Assembly: GCA_040775095.1 (NCBI GenBank)
Contig: JAXGTD010000108.1
Coordinates: forward strand, 1-14,277
Reading direction: 5' to 3'
Length of the DNA: 14,277 bases
From: JAXGTD01 sp040775095
Lineage (GTDB): Bacteria; Pseudomonadota; Gammaproteobacteria; Chromatiales; Chromatiaceae
Shown here: positions 7,182-13,912 of the stretch, in pieces
Position numbering within the stretch: the first letter of the stretch is position 1
How the letters are laid out: every line of letters starts with the position of its first letter
Program-made: the position numbers and the translations under genes
The notes under the pieces: model-generated
Database searches by the model: none
Seen by the model: only the letters and a program-made list of their open reading frames with translations
What the model was told of the DNA's origin: nothing

Positions 7182-8126
7182 TCAGACTCCCAGCTTTGCG
7201 CGTGGGTTGAACGACGCAAAGCGCGCGGACATGTCTTCGTAAAGCGCGCGGCTCGTGTCGTCGCCCACCGGCGGGTTGACGATCTCCAGCTGCACGAAGG
7301 CGTCTCCGGCCGGTCTGCCGGGCAGGCCGCGTCCCTTCAATCGCAGACGTTGGTTGCTCTGCGAGCCGGGCGGGATCTTCAGGCTGACCGTGCCGCCGAG
7401 GGTGGGGACGGGTACGGTCGCCCCAAGCGCCGCCTCCCAGGGGGCGATCGGCAGCTTCAGATGGATGTGCTTGCCCTCGCTGCGGTAGACCGGGTGCGGT
7501 GCCAGCTCGACCTCGAGGAACAGGTCGCCTGGCTCGCCGCTGATGCCTGGCCCGCCCTGTCCGGTCAGCCGGATCTGCTGGCCCTCGGTGACGCCGGCCG
7601 GGATGCGCACGTTGAGCGTGCGGCCGCGTAGGCTGACGTTGCCGTCCTGGTCCATCTCCGGCACCTCCATGCGCAGCTGGCGCGTGGCGCCGTGGTAGGC
7701 GTCTTCGAGAGAGATCTGGATGCGTGCGCTCTGGTCCGCCCCGCGTCGGCTGCGCATGTCGTCCCTCGCATGGCGGAAGACGTCGCCGCCGCCGAAGATA
7801 CTGGAGAAGAAGTCGCTGAACTGGGCCGCCTCCTCCGCGGAGAACCCCTGCTCGCGCCGATGGCCGCCGCCACCGAATCCAGGTGGCGGGCGGAATTCGT
7901 CGCCGGCGTGCCAGCCGCTGCCGAGCGCGTCGTATTCCGCCCGCTTCTTCGCGTCCTTGAGGACCTCGTTGGCCTCATTGACCTCTTTGAATTGGGCCTC
8001 GGCATTCGGTTCCTTGCTGACGTCGGGATGATACTTGCGGGCGAGCTTGCGGTAGGCGCGCTTGATTTCCTCCGCGCTGGCGTCGCGGGACACGCCCAGG
8101 ATCTTGTAGTAGTCCTTGAATTTCAT
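7182..8126 (-). CDS. cbpA: DnaJ-class co-chaperone CbpA (curved DNA-binding protein)
   Basis: CbpA delivers substrates to DnaK and stimulates its ATPase, and in E. coli it also binds curved DNA in starved cells. The 314-residue product has a J-domain (1-70, DYYKILGVSRDASAEEIKRA with the obligatory HPD at 33-35). A Gly/Phe-rich linker follows (about 80-125, including PPGFGGGG and FFSSIFGGGDVF). Two beta-rich substrate-binding C-terminal domains (about 134-210 and 215-288) come next, then a short dimerisation tail. There is no CxxCxGxG zinc-binding region, so this is the CbpA/type II class and not DnaJ itself. It precedes cbpM by 3 bases. Upstream, on the same strand, is the Ycf46-like ATPase 201 bp away, with a repeat-rich spacer that may carry the promoter. 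No clear sigma32 promoter was recognised. Confidence 0.95.
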   Translation of the reverse strand: MKFKDYYKILGVSRDASAEEIKRAYRKLARKYHPDVSKEPNAEAQFKEVNEANEVLKDAKKRAEYDALGSGWHAGDEFRPPPGFGGGGHRREQGFSAEEAAQFSDFFSSIFGGGDVFRHARDDMRSRRGADQSARIQISLEDAYHGATRQLRMEVPEMDQDGNVSLRGRTLNVRIPAGVTEGQQIRLTGQGGPGISGEPGDLFLEVELAPHPVYRSEGKHIHLKLPIAPWEAALGATVPVPTLGGTVSLKIPPGSQSNQRLRLKGRGLPGRPAGDAFVQLEIVNPPVGDDTSRALYEDMSARFASFNPRAKLGV

Positions 8127-8163
8127 TCCGGTGTCTCGTGGGTTACGGCAATATCGAGGGACA

Positions 8164-8201
8164 GGCCCGCGGGCCGTGGCGCCTGCCGGCCGGGGCGCCT
8201 G
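8164..8201. repeat. Palindrome cluster upstream of cbpA
   Basis: GGCCCGCGGGCC (8164-8175) is a perfect 12-bp palindrome. It is followed by GGCGCCTG at 8178-8185 and again at 8194-8201, separated by the palindrome CCGGCCGG (8186-8193). Because GGCGCC is self-complementary, the whole element can pair in several ways. It lies 38-75 bp upstream of the cbpA start and may be part of its leader or operator region. Confidence 0.4.
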
Positions 8202-8223
8202 TCGTGGACCCCATGGTACCCCC

Positions 8224-8259
8224 GTGCGGCCGACGATTGGCGTGCGGCCGGCGATTGGC
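8224..8259. repeat. Tandem 18-bp direct repeat upstream of cbpA
   Basis: The unit GTGCGGCCGACGATTGGC (8224-8241) is immediately followed by GTGCGGCCGGCGATTGGC (8242-8259), identical at 17 of 18 positions. It sits between the Ycf46-like ATPase stop and the cbpA start, about 100 bp upstream of the latter. An 18-bp period is close to but not exactly two helical turns. It could be a double protein-binding site or a chance duplication. Confidence 0.75.
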
Positions 8260-8327
8260 TGTCCGCCCGCTCCCCGGTGGGCGGCCGATGCTCCGGTGCC
8301 CCTGTGCTGAACGCTCTGTCCCTGCCA

Positions 8328-9800
8328 TTATGCCGGAACCGTGCGCTCGCGTGCCCAGGCCCGCAGCTGTGCAATCTGGCTGTCCATGATCACCGACAGC
8401 GGTTGCGTGCGTTCGATCTCGGCCATCACCGATTCGGTGTCCGGCCCGGCGGACGCCTCGGCGCGCGAGGCGTACAGGGCCGAGACCACGGCCTGCTCGA
8501 TGCCGGCCCCCGAGAAGCCGTCGGCAACCTCCGCCAGCCGATCCAGGTCGAAGCCCTCGGGGTCCAGTCCGCGCTTTGCCAGGTGAATGCGAAAGATCTC
8601 GCGGCGCACCGACGTGTCGGGCAGGTCCACGAAGAAGATCTCATCGAGCCGCCCCTTGCGCACCAGCTCGGGCGGCAGTCGGGCGATATCGTTGGACGTG
8701 GCCACAATGAACACGCTGGTCTTGCGCTCGGCCATCCACGTCAGCAGGGTGCCGACGATGCGCTGTCCCGTGCCCTCGTCGCCGCTGCCGGTGGACAGGC
8801 CCTTCTCGATCTCGTCGAGCCAAAGTACGCATGGGGCCATGACGTCGGCGGTCTTCAGCGCGTCGCGCAGGTTGCGCTCGGTCTCGCCGATGAATTTGTT
8901 ATAGAGCGCCCCGACGTCGAGCCGCAGAAGCGGCACGCCAAAGCGCCCGGCCACGGCCTTCGCCGCGAGGCTCTTGCCGCTGCCCTGAACGCCAAGCAGC
9001 ATTACCCCGCGGGGCCGTTCGCCGCCCGCGCCGCCGGCAAGCAGCGCCTCGCGGCGGCGGTCGACCCAGCCCTTGAGGTTGTCCAGCCCGGCCACATCGG
9101 CGAAGCTCGCGGTGTCGTATTCGAACGACACCGCGCCCCCCGGACTGAGTAGCGCGTATTTGGCGCGGGTCACCTCGACGACGTCGTCGTCGGTGATGGC
9201 ACCGTCGTTGTGGATGGCGTTGCGGATCAGCCGGCGCGCGTCGGATTCGGTCATGCCCAGCAGGTTGCGCGAGAGCCGGTCGACCGCGTCCCGGTTGGCT
9301 CGAAAGCTGCGCCTGGGCGCGGCATGCTGCCAGCGCTGGGCCTCTTCGCGGATCAGTGCCAACAACCGGCTGCGGTCCGGCAGACTCAGGCTGAAGCGCG
9401 CGCTCAGATGACGCAACTCTGCGGGCGTGTCGAGCGCATGGCTGACCAGCACCAGGCGGCGCGGGACATCGGAGAATTGCTGCCCGATCTCCTTCAACAG
9501 ACGGATGTGTAGCGGGTGGTCCAGGAATGGATGAAAGTCCAGCAGCAGATAGATCCCGCGCTGCGCGCTGAGCTTGACATGCCGCAGCAGCTCCGCCGGC
9601 TCGGCCAGGTCACGCCGGGCATGGGCGTCGAATTCCGCCCGGCGCAGGCCATCGGTCATGGTCCAGCAGAACACCGGCTCGGCAAGACTCAGCCCAAGGC
9701 GGGTGAACAGCTCCAGGATGCGAGGCTCTTCGAGCGACTCGATCAGCAGGATTGGCGTTTCAGAACGCAGCAGCAATTCGAGATCGTGCAGGTCGTTCAT
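8328..9800 (-). CDS. Ycf46-like AAA+ ATPase
   Basis: This is a 490-residue cytoplasmic AAA+ ATPase. The N-terminal part (1 to about 220) begins LHDLELLLRSETPILLIES, as in the Ycf46 family of plastids and cyanobacteria, and has no known catalytic role. The ATPase core follows FADVAGLDNLKGWVDRR (233-249). It has Walker A GVQGSGKS (270-277), Walker B CVLWLDEIEKG (324-334), sensor 1 VATSND (366-371), the arginine-rich RKGRLDEIFF (381-390) and a sensor-2-like FSGAGIEQAV (429-438). All ATP-handling residues appear intact. Ycf46 proteins have been linked to inorganic-carbon stress in cyanobacteria; the role in proteobacteria is unclear. The gene is divergent from leuA and 201 bp upstream of cbpA on the same strand, which hints at a protein-quality-control neighbourhood. 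No strong ribosome binding site is visible, but the ATG gives the expected N-terminus. Confidence 0.88.
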   Translation of the reverse strand: MNDLHDLELLLRSETPILLIESLEEPRILELFTRLGLSLAEPVFCWTMTDGLRRAEFDAHARRDLAEPAELLRHVKLSAQRGIYLLLDFHPFLDHPLHIRLLKEIGQQFSDVPRRLVLVSHALDTPAELRHLSARFSLSLPDRSRLLALIREEAQRWQHAAPRRSFRANRDAVDRLSRNLLGMTESDARRLIRNAIHNDGAITDDDVVEVTRAKYALLSPGGAVSFEYDTASFADVAGLDNLKGWVDRRREALLAGGAGGERPRGVMLLGVQGSGKSLAAKAVAGRFGVPLLRLDVGALYNKFIGETERNLRDALKTADVMAPCVLWLDEIEKGLSTGSGDEGTGQRIVGTLLTWMAERKTSVFIVATSNDIARLPPELVRKGRLDEIFFVDLPDTSVRREIFRIHLAKRGLDPEGFDLDRLAEVADGFSGAGIEQAVVSALYASRAEASAGPDTESVMAEIERTQPLSVIMDSQIAQLRAWARERTVPA

Positions 9801-9990
9801 GGGCGGTTGCGGCCGATGGTGTTGTCGGGGAATCTAGCAAGAATACCCGGAGCTGGCGAAACCGGCCGCAACCGCGCCAAGCCTCTGCCTCCGGTGAGGT
9901 GCAGCCTTGCGCAGAAGCCGGTCCCCCGGGTGGCGACAGGGGTTGCGCGCCCCGCGGCGTGGACGGAACGAGCGGGATGGGACGGTCGAC

Positions 9991-10019
9991 GCGACAAATC
10001 AGCGACGACGCGGCACAAT
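9991..10019 (+). promoter_or_regulatory. Possible leuA promoter
   Basis: GCGACA (9991-9996) and CACAAT (10014-10019) are separated by exactly 17 bases. Each matches the sigma70 consensus at four of six positions. Transcription would start near 10026, leaving a leader of about 50 bases. That is too short for a leucine attenuator, and none was seen in the 273-bp spacer 9801-10073. Confidence 0.35.
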
Positions 10020-10073
10020 TGCACCCACGGACCGGCATCAGCCCGGCCCTGGCCATGCCCCACAGAGACATCC

Positions 10074-11624
10074 ATGAGCGACAAAGAGCATCTGATCATC
10101 TTCGATACCACGCTGCGCGATGGCGAGCAGAGCCCCGGGGCATCGATGACCCGGGACGAAAAGGTGCGTATCGCCAAGGCACTCGAACGGCTGCGTGTCG
10201 ACGTGATCGAGGCCGGCTTCCCGATCGCGAGTCCTGGGGACTTCGAGGGGGTAAAGGCCGTCGCCAGTGTCATCAAGGACAGTATCGTCTGCGGGCTGGC
10301 CAGGGCGCTGGACAAGGACATCGATCGCGCTGGCGAGGCGCTGAAGGGAGCGGCGGCCGGACGTATCCATACATTCATCGCCACCTCTCCCATCCACATG
10401 GAGAAGAAGTTGCGGATGACGCCGGACCAGGTCGTCGAGCAGGCGGTGCACGCGGTCCAGCGGGCGCGCCGCTACACCGACAACGTGGAGTTCTCCCCGG
10501 AGGATGCCGGCCGCTCCGAGATCGATTTCCTGTGCCGCGTGCTCGAGGCCGTCATCGACGCTGGCGCCGGCACCGTCAATATTCCGGATACGGTCGGCTA
10601 CGCGATCCCTCACCAGTTCGGCAGCCTGATCGCCACCCTGCGCGAGCGCATCCCCAACGCCGACAAGGCAGTCTTCTCGGTGCACTGCCACAACGATCTG
10701 GGGCTGGCCGTCGCCAACTCGCTGGCGGCGGTGCGCAATGGCGCGCGCCAGGTGGAGTGCACGATCAACGGGCTGGGCGAGCGCGCCGGTAACGCGTCAC
10801 TCGAGGAGGTGGTGATGGCGGTGCGGGTGCGCAAGGACCTGTTCGACTGCGAGACCCGTCTGGACACCACCCAGATCGTCAACTGCTCGCGGCTCGTGTC
10901 CGGTATCACCGGCTTCGCGGTGCAGCCGAACAAGGCCATCGTTGGGGCCAATGCATTCGCCCACGAGTCCGGTATCCACCAGGACGGTGTGCTCAAGCAC
11001 CGCGAGACCTACGAGATCATGCGGGCGCAGGACGTCGGGTGGCGCGAAAACCGGATGGTGCTCGGTAAGCACTCCGGCCGCAACGCGTTCCGTGCCCGGC
11101 TCCAGGAGCTCGGTGTGGTCTTCGACACCGTCGAGGACCTCAACGCGGCCTTCAGCCGTTTCAAGGATCTCGCGGACAAGAAGCACGAGATCTTCGACGA
11201 CGACCTGCAGGCGTTGGTCACCGATGCCACCCTCGATGCCAGCAATGAGCGGCTGAAGCTCGTCTCGATGCGGGTCTGCTCGGAGACCGGCGAGACGCCC
11301 CGTGCCGATCTGGTGCTGAGCCTGGATGGCGAAGAAGAGCCGGGCACCGCCATCGGCGGCGGTCCGGTGGATGCGACCTTCAAGGCAATCGAGTCCATTG
11401 TGAACAGCGGTACCACGTTGAAGCTGTACTCGGTCAACGCCATCACCAGTGGCACCGACGCCCAGGGTGAGGTCACGGTCCGGCTGGAGAAGGGGGGGCG
11501 CATCGTCAATGGGCAGGGGGCCGACACCGATATCGTCATCGCCTCGGCCAAGGCCTATATCAATGCCTGCAACAAGATCATGCACCCGCGCGAGCGCGAG
11601 CACCCCCAGACCGGCGATGTGTGA
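10074..11624 (+). CDS. leuA: 2-isopropylmalate synthase
   Basis: LeuA condenses acetyl-CoA with 2-oxoisovalerate, the first committed step of leucine synthesis in the cytoplasm. The 516-residue product is full length. The TIM-barrel domain opens LIIFDTTLRDGEQSPGA (7-23), with Asp16 and the HCHNDLG motif (204-210, His204 and His206) as expected metal ligands, together with Asn240 in NGLGERAGNASLEEVVMA. LGKHSGRNAFRARL (330-343) belongs to the accessory subdomains. The C-terminal regulatory domain, which normally binds leucine for feedback inhibition, is complete (about 385-516). The frame is open for 186 codons further upstream, but that stretch is antisense to the AAA+ gene, so I use the ATG at 10074. 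The ribosome binding site is weak (AGAG). leuB, leuC and leuD are not adjacent; a DNA-repair gene follows instead. Confidence 0.97.
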   Translation: MSDKEHLIIFDTTLRDGEQSPGASMTRDEKVRIAKALERLRVDVIEAGFPIASPGDFEGVKAVASVIKDSIVCGLARALDKDIDRAGEALKGAAAGRIHTFIATSPIHMEKKLRMTPDQVVEQAVHAVQRARRYTDNVEFSPEDAGRSEIDFLCRVLEAVIDAGAGTVNIPDTVGYAIPHQFGSLIATLRERIPNADKAVFSVHCHNDLGLAVANSLAAVRNGARQVECTINGLGERAGNASLEEVVMAVRVRKDLFDCETRLDTTQIVNCSRLVSGITGFAVQPNKAIVGANAFAHESGIHQDGVLKHRETYEIMRAQDVGWRENRMVLGKHSGRNAFRARLQELGVVFDTVEDLNAAFSRFKDLADKKHEIFDDDLQALVTDATLDASNERLKLVSMRVCSETGETPRADLVLSLDGEEEPGTAIGGGPVDATFKAIESIVNSGTTLKLYSVNAITSGTDAQGEVTVRLEKGGRIVNGQGADTDIVIASAKAYINACNKIMHPREREHPQTGDV

Positions 11625-11712
11625 GCCGTGGTGAGCCCCACGCACGGGTGGTCCATGGCGCCCCCCGCCTGGCTCGACCTCGTGCATTGCGGCCGCATCC
11701 CGTGACGGCCTG

Positions 11713-12606
11713 ATGGACGCGGAGCGCAGCCGACGCTATCTCGCGGCGGTCGGCGTCGTCAGCTGGCGACGGCGCGAGGGATTGGCAGGGGGTGTCGCGC
11801 CGGCGCCAGGCGGCCGCGGCGCACCGCCGAATGCCCCTGGGCAAGAACAGGCGCCGATCCCCGGGGCCCCGGACGGGTCGGCGCCGGTCTCCAAGCCAAT
11901 CTCCAGACCCCTCTCTGGGCCAGGCGTCGAGCCCGCCACCGCGCCGGTGGCACGATCGGAGGGCGCGTCCCCGGCGAAGAATCCCCCCGCGCCCGCGACG
12001 GATCACACACCGTCGCTTGTCGGGACCATGGATTGGGGCCAACTGGAGGCCGCGGTGGCCGGTTGCAGGGCCTGCGTCCTGAGCGAGGGCCGGACCCGGA
12101 CCGTATTCGGTGTTGGTGCACCCTCGGCCGAGCTCATGTTGATCGGCGAGGCCCCGGGTCAGGAAGAGGACCGCCGCGGCGAGCCATTCGTCGGCCGGGC
12201 CGGCCAGTTGCTCGATCGCATGCTTGCCGCAATCGGGCTGGAGCGCGGGCAGGTCTACATCGCCAATGTGCTCAAGTGCCGGCCACCGGGCAACCGGGAT
12301 CCGCTGCCGCGAGAGACCGCCGCGTGCCAAGCCTACCTGGCGCGGCAGATCGAGCTCGTTGCTCCCAGACTCCTGCTCTGCGTGGGGCGCATCTCCGCCC
12401 AACACTTGCTCGGATGTGGCGACTCGCTGGGCCGGCTGCGCGGGCGTGTGCATCACTATGGTCCAAAACAGATCCCGCTGTTGGTCACCTATCACCCCTC
12501 GTATTATTTGCGCAACCCTGCGGCGAAGGCGCAGGGCTGGCAGGATCTTCAGCGCCTCATGGGGCTGTTGCGAGAGGCCCACGCGGACGGCGATGCGGGA
12601 ACCTGA
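11713..12606 (+). CDS. Family 4 uracil-DNA glycosylase (iron-sulfur type)
   Basis: This enzyme removes uracil from DNA, starting base-excision repair of deaminated cytosine. The 297-residue product has a short N-terminal helix (MDAERSRRYLAAVGVVSWRR) and a Pro/Ala-rich linker (about 25-100). The glycosylase domain (about 107-290) follows. It carries catalytic motif A GEAPGQEED (145-153) and PFVGRAGQLLDRML (158-171), and the second motif HPSYYLR (261-267). Four cysteines fit the [4Fe-4S] site: Cys118 and Cys121 (CRAC), Cys189 (VLKCRPPGNRDP) and Cys205 (ETAAC). The long disordered linker is common in proteobacterial members. The gene begins 88 bp after leuA on the same strand and may be partly read through from it. 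No good ribosome binding site is visible, so the exact start is less certain than the identity. Confidence 0.93.
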   Translation: MDAERSRRYLAAVGVVSWRRREGLAGGVAPAPGGRGAPPNAPGQEQAPIPGAPDGSAPVSKPISRPLSGPGVEPATAPVARSEGASPAKNPPAPATDHTPSLVGTMDWGQLEAAVAGCRACVLSEGRTRTVFGVGAPSAELMLIGEAPGQEEDRRGEPFVGRAGQLLDRMLAAIGLERGQVYIANVLKCRPPGNRDPLPRETAACQAYLARQIELVAPRLLLCVGRISAQHLLGCGDSLGRLRGRVHHYGPKQIPLLVTYHPSYYLRNPAAKAQGWQDLQRLMGLLREAHADGDAGT

Positions 12607-12697
12607 TCGGCATTGCCGCCAGCGGCCAGGCGATCGTGCTTTTGGCTCGGACAGGGGGCGTGTCTATGCCCACCGTCAGTGCGATAGTAATAATTAA

Positions 12698-12726
12698 TTG
12701 TGAAAATAAGTAAATACTAATATTAT
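12698..12726 (+). promoter_or_regulatory. Sigma70-type promoter in an AT-rich island, for the sulfur globule protein gene
   Basis: TTGTGA (12698-12703, four of six matches) and TATTAT (12721-12726, five of six) are separated by exactly 17 bases. They lie inside a block of about 45 bases (roughly 12682-12727) that is very AT-rich compared with everything else in the window. Transcription would start near 12733, leaving a leader of about 60 bases before the gene. This is the best promoter in the window and suits a very highly expressed structural protein. Confidence 0.7.
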
Positions 12727-12792
12727 ACGCACCGTTGGCGCCGCAGAGTGCCATCGCTTGCTAAACCAGAAAGACGTTATCGGAGAAAACAG

Positions 12793-13149
12793 ATGAAAAA
12801 GCTTGCTACCGCTGCCGCGATTACCGCGTTGTTGGGTGTGTCCGCCTCGGCCTCCGCTTGGTGGGGTCCGGGTTCGTGGGGTGGTCCGGGTTACGGCTCG
12901 GGCATGGGTGACTGGATGGACGACTTCTTTGGTGACGGGTACGGCGACTTCAACATGAGCATGAGCGGTGGCGGTCATGGTTGGGGTCGTGGCCGTGGTT
13001 ACGGTCGTGGCTACGGCTATGGCTACGACTACCCCTACTACGGCTACGGTTACCCGGGTTATGGCTACGGCTATCCGTATGCCCTCCCGTATGCCGCCCC
13101 TGCGATGCCGATGGCTCCCGCGGCTCCGGCTCAGCCCGAGGCCAAGTAA
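12793..13149 (+). CDS. Sulfur globule protein (secreted, Gly/Tyr-rich)
   Basis: This is a 118-residue precursor of a structural envelope protein that coats sulfur globules stored in the periplasm of purple sulfur bacteria during sulfide and thiosulfate oxidation. A Sec signal peptide (1-22, MKKLATAAAITALLGVSASASA) is followed by mature WWGPGSWGGPGYG, an acidic WMDDFFGDGYGDFNMSMSGG stretch (41-60) and a GY/RGY-rich block (about 64-98). A Pro/Ala tail ends PAQPEAK. The composition and the opening WWGP resemble Allochromatium SgpA/SgpB-type proteins; I cannot tell which paralogue this is. The ATG at 12793 has GGAGA at 12782-12786, six bases away, and yields a proper signal peptide, so an in-frame ATG at 12748 is rejected. 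It has its own strong promoter and a following hairpin, and appears monocistronic. Confidence 0.87.
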   Translation: MKKLATAAAITALLGVSASASAWWGPGSWGGPGYGSGMGDWMDDFFGDGYGDFNMSMSGGGHGWGRGRGYGRGYGYGYDYPYYGYGYPGYGYGYPYALPYAAPAMPMAPAAPAQPEAK

Positions 13150-13157
13150 TCCGTTCG

Positions 13158-13172
13158 TCGGCCCAGGGCCGA
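13158..13172 (+). terminator. Hairpin after the sulfur globule protein gene
   Basis: TCGGCC (13158-13163) and GGCCGA (13167-13172) form a perfect 6-bp stem with a 3-base loop, starting 8 bases after the stop codon. There is no T-run, so it may protect the 3' end of an abundant message instead of terminating it. A second hairpin (CGCACA 13218-13223, TGTGCG 13228-13233) lies downstream. Confidence 0.4.
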
Positions 13173-13384
13173 TGCAGTACCGATCGGATCGCTCGCTGAA
13201 ACGCACGGACGCGTTTTCGCACAAGGATGTGCGCACCCCTCCCAGGCTGGTGAAAGCCGCCCTCCCTCGCCAGGCTCCGCTGTCCCTTGCTCGACGCGCC
13301 AGCCGCGTGCCGGGAACCACGTTCGTGCCGTCTCGATCCTGAGCTCGTTGTTACGCGGCTGGTCGGAGTCGGCGCGCGTCTGGC

Positions 13385-13912
13385 TCAGGCCGGAACATTG
13401 GGCGGATCGAGGTCCTCGTGACCCGCCCCGTTGACGTCGCGTTCCCTCGCCAGCCAGTTTTTCAGCAGGTTGACGTGCTCCGCCTCTTCAACCGCCATCT
13501 CGTCGGCAAGGCGGCGCACCTCGGCATCCGTGCAATCGGCGGCGACGTGGGCATAGAAGGCGTGGCCGCGGCTCTCGTTGTGCCAGGCGAGCTGCAGCGC
13601 CTGTCCCCGGGTCATCAGGTAGGTGACCTCGATCTCGAGACAATCGCTCTCGGGGCTCCCCGGGCAGTTCCATTTGAAGTCCCAAGGCGGAATATGCGGC
13701 AGCTCGATGCCCTGGGTGCGTTGTTCGACGGCCTTCGCATGCTCGATACTCATCGCCGCCAGCCGCCGAAAGAGCTGCGCCACGTCCTGGTTGTGATGGA
13801 TTTCCATACTGTCTGCCAATTGCTCGTAGCGCGCGGCGGACTCGTGTTCGAGCTCGAGCGCGTGCGCGAGAAACTCGCCGAGGCTGTCAATGAGTCCGTT
13901 GCGGGCGGTCAT
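13385..13912 (-). CDS. Ferritin-like diiron protein (rubrerythrin family, no rubredoxin domain)
   Basis: This 175-residue, mostly helical protein has the four-helix layout of the ferritin/rubrerythrin superfamily, whose diiron centres reduce peroxide or oxygen or handle iron. Numbering from the ATG at 13912, likely iron-site residues are Glu24 (ELEHESAARYEQLA), Glu57/His58 (MSIEHAKAVEQ), Glu113 (AWHNESRGHAFYAHVA) and Glu143-x-x-His146 (MAVEEAEHVNLLKNWL). A mid-protein insert contains Cys83 and Cys91 (WNCPGSPESDC). No C-terminal rubredoxin CxxC pair is present, so electrons must come from another protein. An upstream TTG at 13918 is possible, but AGGAG lies at a proper distance only from the ATG. 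That ATG overlaps the upstream oxidoreductase stop by 4 bp (ATGA), implying translational coupling. The precise activity is unknown. Confidence 0.82.
   Translation of the reverse strand: MTARNGLIDSLGEFLAHALELEHESAARYEQLADSMEIHHNQDVAQLFRRLAAMSIEHAKAVEQRTQGIELPHIPPWDFKWNCPGSPESDCLEIEVTYLMTRGQALQLAWHNESRGHAFYAHVAADCTDAEVRRLADEMAVEEAEHVNLLKNWLARERDVNGAGHEDLDPPNVPA

Noticed and set aside
7692..9152. A 486-codon plus-strand open frame
   Set aside because: It is antisense to cbpA and the AAA+ ATPase, both clearly real. The composition and lack of recognisable motifs fit a GC-driven shadow frame.
9516..10073. In-frame extension of leuA by 186 codons
   Set aside because: It runs antisense through the well-supported AAA+ gene and the spacer. 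LeuA normally starts a few residues before LIIFDTTLRDGEQSPG.
12748..12792. Earlier ATG for the sulfur globule protein
   Set aside because: It would place 15 charged residues before the signal peptide. The GGAGA at 12782-12786 serves the ATG at 12793.
13218..13233. Second hairpin (CGCACA / TGTGCG) after the sulfur globule gene as a terminator
   Set aside because: The T-run precedes the stem on the plus strand where it should follow, and on the minus strand it becomes an A-run, so it is not a standard intrinsic terminator in either direction.
12694..13320. A 208-codon minus-strand frame over the sulfur globule gene
   Set aside because: Its Val/Thr/Ala repeats are the antisense reading of the GGC-TAC-type repeats in the plus-strand gene.
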